From the NCBI GenBank assembly GCA_003024985.2, contig PXIH01S0030171.1: a stretch of 12,633 nt of DNA; one strand, given 5' to 3'. Position 1 is the stretch's first letter, and every line of letters begins with the position of its first letter. This DNA comes from Euperipatoides rowelli. Taxonomy: Eukaryota > Onychophora > Udeonychophora > Euonychophora > Peripatopsidae. Position numbers and translations under genes: made by a program. The notes under the pieces are model-generated. The model worked only from the letters and a program-made list of their open reading frames with translations, ran no database searches and was not told the origin of the DNA. This document shows positions 8,601 to 12,633 of the stretch, piece after piece.

Positions 8601-11298
8601 TCTTTTCCTTGTTCACTGTTTACCAGGCGTCTTTTGTATTGTCCGTAAATTTTCACCTTTCAAATTATTGATCCTGTTCTTTCTCCAACTTTGACCTCAA
8701 GTATTATGTATTTACATTTCAATAGCTTTCATATTCTTTTTAAATATAGCCTCAACTTTAAAGAATTTTAAGTGAAAAAGTGAATATTTAATTTTTTATC
8801 TTCAACATAGGCCCAATCTTAATAAAAATAGGAAATGGTTGCAATGACTGAAAAACTCAATTATTTCAATGATATATTCATGACTTAAAAAAAAAAATAA
8901 GTAAATTGACAAAATATCATGCTTTTGAAATACTAACTGAAGTGATGAAGCTGCCATGTTTACAACTATGTACCAGCATTTCCAATTTGTGATTCATGGA
9001 GCAGAACTGTGGGATTGTAATAGTAGAGTTGGATCAATTTTGGGTGAAGTCAGCCAAAGAGAAATTTTAAAAGGCTTTTAAAAAAATTTTTTCATGTATT
9101 TAATTTATTGTACTTTTTATACTATAAAAATTCATTTTGAATTAAGAAAATAAGTACTTATAAACTGATTTGCACATACGAGTATTACACAAGGGGAGCA
9201 ATGTTTAAAACAAAGGAGTCCGAATCAGATGAGATAGTACAAAAATAAAGGAGTCGGAGATTTGGTGTACCATCTCCACTCCTGGACAAAAATACAGTAA
9301 AAGCTTAGTTATCCAGTACCTTATAAAGTTAATACGTATAACATAAGTATTAAAAACATTGAGTAGGGCCTACCGTATAGAAATTTGAAATGGGGCATGT
9401 CGACTTAACATGCCAGAGGGAAAGTTATTTTTTGTGCGCTAGTTCGAGCCCTGTTAACACAAGATGGCAGTGAAATCACAATTGACACTTTAAAGATTAA
9501 AGATGGCAATGCAATAATTAATACTTTTAATATTGAGTTGGTATTTTAAGCAGTGTTCTTTGATCCGATACAAATACCCAAACATGACTAGGCTATCAGT
9601 ATAGAAGTACATTTTTTCTGTGATCTCTGGCGACTGTCAAAAAATTATCAACTGCCTATTTTGAAATGCTGATCTATACAATATGACTGGCCTATCCTCC
9701 CCCCCCCCCCCCTTAAAAAAAAACTTTAATGTATTCAAGACGAGCGTTACTTATGCTGCATTGTCTTTCAACCATATAGCTTATGTTAATCATATTATAG
9801 GACATTACCAGAAGTTTTAAAAAATTATAATGGTAGGAACAGAGATATACAAAAATAAGGGAAAATGGAAATTTCCAATAATTAATAGGCTGTTTGAATA
9901 GGCTAGGAAAATGAATTATTTTTACTAAGCTCTAACATTTAAAACCGGAGATTTTTGTGAAAATCAGGTAGGCTAGATATGGCTGTTTAAAATATTAATC
10001 CTAAGCAATTGTACAATAGCCTACATGTATGCTTGACTAGCAGTTATATATTTGGGATGCAACTATGGTACCGAGGATGCAGTGGTGCCACAAGACTTTT
10101 GCTTACACTTGATCCCTTCCTCTTTATGCCAACAACACAAACCCCAATCACTTTCTATTTCATAAAATTTAATTCACTTTGTAAATACTGTAGCTACTGT
10201 AATTTTTTTTTTTTTTAATTTAAGCTTCTCCCTAAAAGGTTTTGTCTGTGAGATAAATATATGGGCCTTTGCACCACCCACCCCTTTACACTATAATTTC
10301 CTAGTGACATCCAGCTGGGGTGTAGACATGTTTTTACAGATTATAATAATTTCTTTTTAGGTTTATCCATTTAAATTTCTTGTCAAGACTATGCTGTATT
10401 TCTATTTATTTATTTTTTACATAGTTTTCAAACGTTTACTTTCTTTATACTGTATATTAGTCTTTATTTTTTATTTATATATATTAGTGTTAATGGTTAA
10501 GATCAGAAATCTTTTTTTACACTAATAATTAGCCTAATTATTTTATATTAATGTAGCCTACAAGACCTTTTTTTATTTTAGTTACAATAGTTGTGGTGGC
10601 TAGAAATAGAACTTGATCAATTTATGTAGCAATATTGTCTCTCTAATCTCATGACCATTTTGAACTGTTGATAAGGATGGTTTGTATTTTTTTTAATACC
10701 GTACCTTTTTGTTTTATATTTTTTATTTATTTTGCATGTTTAGATACTAGTATTATCCAGTATCCCGATCATACAATCAGGGAATATCAAAATTCATATA
10801 CAAACACTACTATAGCCTAACTAAAAAATTGTCTAGCACTATTAACAAAATCAAAACAAAAAAATAAAATTCTTCCAATAAGTGAAGTAAATAAAAAAAT
10901 AAATACAATGATATTAATTCACTCATTAGAGACTGGATTTCAGATAGTTTGGACAGTACTCATGTTGTAGTATTTTTCCTTTAATGTAAAAAGTTTAATT
11001 AAACTATAAATAAATTAAAAAAAAGAGCAAAATAGGCTGAAGAACAGGCTTTAATATAACAAAGTGAAAATTTAGATTTTACATTATTGTCTGATACTTC
11101 ATTTAGACATGGAATAATAAATAGTACGTCTATAGTCCTACAAATAATCAAGGCGACCAAATGTAAGCATAAGTTAATAAACATTTGGAATAAAAATAGT
11201 TTTACCTTAAGTTTGGCATATCTATCTGATTGATGCCGAATGAATTTTTTTGTCCTCTTTTTAATAATCTTGCGTTTCACTATAGGTGTTATCGCCAT
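2512..11298 (-). CDS. RPL32: 60S ribosomal protein L32 (eL32), spliced: 11298-11206, 8303-8151, 2670-2512
   Basis: This gene encodes eL32, a basic structural protein of the large cytosolic ribosomal subunit. The three coding exons give 31, 51 and 52 residues, 134 in total, the usual length of the family (about 134-135). The reading frame is intact from ATG to TAA. The conserved L32e signature is present: residues 19-39 begin F-I-R-H-Q-S-D-R, continue K-L across the first coding junction, and end W-R-R-P-K-G. Other hallmarks are [10 protein letters not shown] followed by LMPNIGYGS, then [19 protein letters not shown], and a C-terminus [14 protein letters not shown]. Both coding introns are GT-AG and phase 0 (after K31 and after R82). 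The ATG has a good context, A at -3 and G at +4. The last residue is Gln, where human and fly proteins (from memory) end in Glu. The identification rests on family knowledge; exon joins follow from frame and splice signals, not from a transcript. Confidence 0.97.
2813..2850. repeat. Two-copy 15-bp direct repeat, 23-bp period
   Basis: TGTTGACACTAGACA occurs at 2813-2827 and again at 2836-2850. It lies in intron 3 about 140 bp from the last exon. Confidence 0.6.
3370..3390. repeat. 21-bp inverted partner of 6532-6552
   Basis: TATTTCTTAGATCAGGTTATA at 3370-3390 is the exact reverse complement of 6532-6552. Weaker matches in the same order extend outwards: GTGCAG at 2880 against 6740, and CACTTTCAT near 3083 against 6640. 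The pair may be two old, oppositely oriented copies of one dispersed element flanking the tandem array. Confidence 0.5.
4885..5470. mobile_element. Foldback (long inverted repeat) insertion, 586 bp
   Basis: The left arm 4930-5193 and right arm 5219-5470 are reverse complements, with roughly 13 substitutions and a few indels over about 250 bp (around 95% identity by eye). The loop is 25 nt (5194-5218). One 8-nt indel lies near 5126 in the left arm, and a poly(A)/poly(T) run lies in the arms. The right arm ends at 5470, directly beside AATTTTTATTT (5471-5481); the same 11-mer lies at 4874-4884 and looks like a target-site duplication. Another 45 bp (4885-4929) on the left belong to the insertion but not to the palindrome. 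No transposase is encoded; short frames on both strands share the peptide [11 protein letters not shown] only because the DNA is palindromic. This is a non-autonomous foldback or MITE-like element, or a duplicated inverted segment; the family is unknown. Confidence 0.8.
5607..5667. repeat. Precursor-like hairpin inside one tandem unit
   Basis: CTGTAGGTATTTTGGAC (5607-5623) pairs with GTCCTAAATACCTACAG (5651-5667) with one mismatch in 17. Nested inside, CAAAAATAC pairs with GTATTTTTG (5623-5643) around a TAA loop, leaving a bulge of about 7 nt. The next unit conserves the outer pairing in part. Length and shape resemble a small-RNA precursor, but nothing shows processing. Confidence 0.55.
7552..7625. 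repeat. Two related palindromic 16-mers, 58 bp apart
   Basis: AGTATTAACTGATACT (7552-7567) and AGTATCGACCGATACT (7610-7625) differ only by three transitions. The second is a perfect inverted repeat, AGTATCG/CGATACT around AC. They lie in intron 3. Confidence 0.5.
7717..7734. repeat. Perfect 18-bp palindrome ATATTGCC-AA-GGCAATAT
   Basis: Eight-bp arms flank a 2-bp centre. It is one of the few GC-containing perfect palindromes in intron 3. Confidence 0.45.
8151..8303 (-). CDS. RPL32: RPL32 second coding exon (codons 32-82)
   Basis: These 153 nt encode 51 residues, starting T-N-W-R-R-P-K-G and ending L-V-H-N-V-R, the best conserved core of eL32. The acceptor is TTTTTATTTTTAG before 8303 and the donor is AGA|GTAAGTATT at 8151/8150. 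The two flanking introns are both phase 0, so the exon could be skipped without shifting frame, but the protein would lose its central rRNA-binding core. Confidence 0.96.
8570..8728 (-). pseudogene. Possible second retrotransposon remnant in intron 2
   Basis: The minus strand has a 53-codon run broken by one TGA. It reads [21 protein letters not shown], stop, then [18 protein letters not shown] and stop. The [12 protein letters not shown] stretch recalls the D-F-N-A-K-V-G block of apurinic endonuclease domains in non-LTR elements, with the key Asp and Asn lost. This is a weak resemblance in a short broken frame. Confidence 0.22.
9250..9282. repeat. GGAGTCGGAGAT hairpin, dispersed-repeat-like
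   Basis: GGAGTCGGAGAT (9250-9261) pairs with ATCTCCACTCC (9272-9282) with one bulge. AAAGGAGTC also occurs upstream at 9212-9220. GGAGTC/GACTCC-rich hairpins with a GGTGTACC-like loop recur in many animal genomes, so this is probably a relic of a dispersed repeat. The following 17-mer (9283-9299) also occurs in the tandem array at 6005-6021. Confidence 0.45.
9394..9414. repeat. 7-bp stem-loop followed by a B-box-like word
   Basis: GGCATGT (9394-9400) pairs with ACATGCC (9408-9414). About 25 bp downstream is AGTTCGAGCCC, resembling the pol III B box of tRNA-derived SINEs, but no A box or tRNA fold was found. Confidence 0.3.
9699..9712. repeat. C14 homopolymer (G14 on the gene strand)
   Basis: Fourteen consecutive C on the plus strand give G14 in the RPL32 pre-mRNA, in intron 2, followed on the plus strand by an A-rich run. 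It is the only long G/C run in the window. Confidence 0.8.
11206..11298 (-). CDS. RPL32: RPL32 first coding exon (codons 1-31)
   Basis: This exon holds the start codon at 11298-11296 and 31 codons rich in Lys and Arg. It includes the run [18 protein letters not shown] that opens the L32e domain. The transcribed exon probably begins at 11308, after an acceptor of a T run followed by AAACAG, which gives 10 nt of 5'UTR in this exon. The donor is AAG|GTAAAAC at 11206/11205. The frame stays open upstream of the ATG towards 11343, but that part is low-complexity intron and has no family similarity, so the internal Met at 11298 is the right start. Confidence 0.96.
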
Positions 11299-11308
11299 AA
11301 TTGTCCAA

Positions 11309-11907
11309 CTGTTTAAAAAAAAAAATGAAACTTTTAAAACCATTAGGCTATCGATGACAACGATATAGAAGTTAAATAGGCAGTCTTATGGAACATTAAT
11401 TATAAAAATAAGGCTGGCCTCATACTTTTGACAATATGAAATATCAATGTGAAAATATACAGTAGGCTACTAAATACCGTATAGCCTAATTAAATTACTA
11501 TACTGGCTTTTAAAAAATAAACAAGCTATTAATTTGTACATCAACAAACTTGCTAGGCTCTAACATTATTTAACATTTTATCTTCTGGTCATTATAACTA
11601 ACATTGGCTATTTAAAAGAAAAAAAAAAAATATTTTAAAAATTATGTTATTAAATAAAGGTGACTAATTCATTTAATTTGATAAATTAAGGCACCGTAAG
11701 TTTTAAGACGGTGCTGAATTTTTCAAATTCAAGAATGTACAATATGACAAAAATATAATGCTGATTTATCCAAATTTATATTAAATAAGAACAATTTAAT
11801 AACTAAAGGCCAAAAACAGGTAGATTTTTTTTTAAATGGCGATTTTTATGCAGTGGATGTTATATGATTATTGCGATTTAATTTCGATTTATATAAAATT
11901 TACTTAC
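11309..11907 (-). other. RPL32 intron 1 (599 nt, in the 5'UTR)
   Basis: The intron is bounded by GTAAGT at 11907 and by a T-rich tract ending AAACAG at 11309. It is AT-rich with several TAGGCTA-type words. I saw no snoRNA C/D box pair or other gene in it. Confidence 0.7.
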
Positions 11908-11909
11908 GT

Positions 11910-11930
11910 TTAAACTTGATAGACGACCAT
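11910..11930 (-). promoter_or_regulatory. 6-codon upstream ORF in the RPL32 leader
   Basis: Exon 1 contains ATG GTC GTC TAT CAA GTT TAA, encoding MVVYQV. It starts about 17 nt from the predicted cap and stops 2 nt before the splice donor. The context is weak at -3 (T) but has G at +4. It is complete within the leader and does not overlap the main start, so leaky scanning or reinitiation would still give eL32. It is real sequence; its translation is inferred and depends on the predicted initiation site. Confidence 0.5.
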
Positions 11931-11938
11931 TAATTTGT

Positions 11939-11947
11939 AAAAGGAAG
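11939..11947 (-). promoter_or_regulatory. 5'TOP / TCT-initiator pyrimidine tract
   Basis: CTTCCTTTT on the minus strand is a nine-pyrimidine run. It fits the 5' terminal oligopyrimidine motif, which couples ribosomal protein mRNAs to mTOR control, and the TCT initiator used by ribosomal protein promoters. It sits exactly where a short exon ending at the 11908 donor would start. Confidence 0.65.
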
Positions 11948-11974
11948 TAAGCTCGCAATGGAGGATGGGATTCC

Positions 11975-11987
11975 ATGACGTTGTCAT
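11975..11987. promoter_or_regulatory. Palindromic promoter element ATGAC-GTT-GTCAT
   Basis: A perfect inverted repeat, ATGAC/GTCAT with a 3-bp spacer, lies about 28-40 bp upstream of the predicted start. The TGAC/GTCA half-sites resemble those of bZIP factors, but the 3-bp spacing is not canonical. No factor is assigned. Confidence 0.35.
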
Positions 11988-12024
11988 ATTAGCTCCATGA
12001 TTATTACACCGTTGCATAAAAGTT

Positions 12025-12035
12025 CCTTTTATATA
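12025..12035 (-). promoter_or_regulatory. TATA-like box upstream of RPL32
   Basis: TATATAAAAGG matches the TATA consensus well. It lies about 80 bp upstream of the TOP start, too far to position it, and the region is AT-rich with TATA-like words by chance. It could direct a minor upstream start near 12005. Confidence 0.25.
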
Positions 12036-12327
12036 TTATTNTTATTATTAATAAGTGATAGATTAACAAAAAAAAAAAATCTAAATTAAGCCAAATAGAC
12101 AGAGGCTTTAATATTATGGTAAGTTCTTGTATTTGAGAACAGATAATGTAGCAGTAGCATACAGGCTGGTACTGAATTTTCATAGTTTCAAACAAGCAGA
12201 CGACATGAAAAAATTTCATTTTTAATTACAGATTACAGAACTCTCACGATTCGGGAGCATTCCAGTTTACTTGCCCCCATACAACATGCCACTTCCAGAC
12301 GTAAATTACCGATAATGAGCAGACACT

Positions 12328-12457
12328 TTTCTAATGTCAAAATATTGAATACTTAATAAAAATATAAATTCATATATTGAATTATTATTGACAAATAACA
12401 AATCAACATAATGAATTAATATTATAAATAATAATTCAATATTAAGGACATTAGAAA
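12328..12457. repeat. 130-bp terminal-inverted-repeat, MITE-like element
   Basis: TTTCTAATGTC (12328-12338) is mirrored by GACATTAGAAA (12447-12457), and pairing continues inwards through AATATTGAAT. TGAATTATTATT (12378-12389) also pairs with AATAATAATTCA (12427-12438), so alternative foldings exist. It lies about 380-510 bp upstream of RPL32. No clear target duplication was seen. Confidence 0.45.
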
Positions 12458-12633
12458 TATGCCTGTTAATTACTGGTAAATTATGACTGTTATAATAAAG
12501 AATTTAAACTATCTACTAACCTTAAAACTACAATATCTTATAAATAATTAATATAAAAGAGACAAAACTATTCTTATTCAACATGTATTACTAGCATTAA
12601 AGTGGTTTATCAATGATTTTTTTTTAATTGATT

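Larger units (their letters stand above)
8304..11205 (-). other. RPL32 intron 2 (2902 nt)
   Basis: The intron is bounded by GTAAAAC at 11205 and TTTTTATTTTTAG at 8304. It holds a possible retrotransposon remnant (8570-8728), a GGAGTC-type hairpin (9250-9282), a 7-bp hairpin (9394-9414), a C14 run (9699-9712) and a GC-rich patch near 8405-8426. The segment 10050-10320 is less AT-rich, with no recognisable gene. No snoRNA or intact tRNA was seen. Confidence 0.9.
11908..11947 (-). other. RPL32: Predicted RPL32 non-coding exon 1 (5'UTR)
   Basis: A perfect donor, AAAC|GTAAGT, lies at 11908/11907, and about 40 nt upstream is a pyrimidine tract, CTTCCTTTT, at 11947-11939. Together they form the short TOP-initiated non-coding exon typical of ribosomal protein genes. 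Joined to the 10 nt in exon 2, the 5'UTR would be about 50 nt. The initiation site could be the C at 11947 or the C at 11943. A TATATAAAAGG box at 12035-12025 would point to a start near 12005 instead, which would give a longer leader containing several ATGs. No transcript was available. Confidence 0.7.
11988..12633. other. DNA upstream of RPL32, no further gene recognised
   Basis: The region holds the TATA-like box and the small terminal-inverted-repeat element described separately. It also has a less AT-rich patch (12236-12310) with a near-palindrome, CTCACGATTCGGGAG, at 12243-12257. That patch could be a distal regulatory site. The open frame at 12219-12004 contains an undetermined base and has no family features. 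Confidence 0.5.

Noticed and set aside
9433-9445. B-box-like AGTTCGAGCCC as a tRNA gene
   Set aside because: No A box or acceptor stem upstream.
10009-10218. 69-codon plus-strand frame
   Set aside because: It lies in intron 2, ends in a T14 run read as Phe, and has no recognisable motif.
11299-11343. N-terminal extension of the RPL32 first exon from an ATG at 11343
   Set aside because: The extension crosses a clear polypyrimidine tract and AG acceptor; family length and start context support the ATG at 11298.
2671-11907. snoRNAs hosted in RPL32 introns
   Set aside because: I looked for paired C/D boxes on the gene strand and found no convincing pair at the right spacing; H/ACA types cannot be judged by eye in DNA this AT-rich.
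12004-12219. 71-codon minus-strand frame
   Set aside because: It contains an undetermined base, lies in the promoter region and has no family features.

Overview
The window is eukaryotic, AT-rich (well over two thirds A+T by eye) and mostly non-coding. It carries one clear protein-coding gene: the minus-strand gene for cytosolic ribosomal protein eL32 (RPL32). Three coding exons (11298-11206, 8303-8151, 2670-2512) join into an intact 134-residue protein with both coding introns in phase 0. A short non-coding first exon (11947-11908) starts with a 5'TOP/TCT-type pyrimidine tract and contains a complete 6-codon upstream ORF. The 3'UTR is very short, with overlapping AATAAA signals at 2495-2486. 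Residues such as the [12 protein letters not shown] stretch and MQNR look more like arthropod than vertebrate eL32, so an invertebrate, tentatively an arthropod, is likely; the species is not recognisable.

Layout on the plus strand: 1-2460 is DNA downstream of the gene. It has a decayed minus-strand fragment resembling a non-LTR retrotransposon linker (1425-1175), an unrecognised 45-codon open run (1094-957) and a strong stem-loop just past the poly(A) site (2349-2388). 2512-2670 is the last exon. 2671-8150 is the 5.5 kb intron 3, which holds the most striking structure: a near-perfect 250-bp inverted repeat (4930-5470) that appears to have inserted, with an 11-bp target duplication, into a tandem array of units of about 165-205 bp (4729-6097). 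8151-8303 is the middle exon. 8304-11205 is intron 2, with a second possible retrotransposon remnant, a G14 run on the transcribed strand and small hairpins. 11206-11308 is the start-codon exon, 11309-11907 is intron 1, 11908-11947 is exon 1, and 11948-12633 is promoter and upstream DNA with a small terminal-inverted-repeat element.

No bacterial operon, CRISPR array, rRNA, intact tRNA or recognisable snoRNA was seen. The best candidate for something undescribed is the intronic inverted repeat. RPL32 is expected to be heavily transcribed, so its pre-mRNA would carry a dsRNA hairpin of about 250 bp. Two ambiguous bases (N) occur at 1845 and 12041; neither affects the gene.
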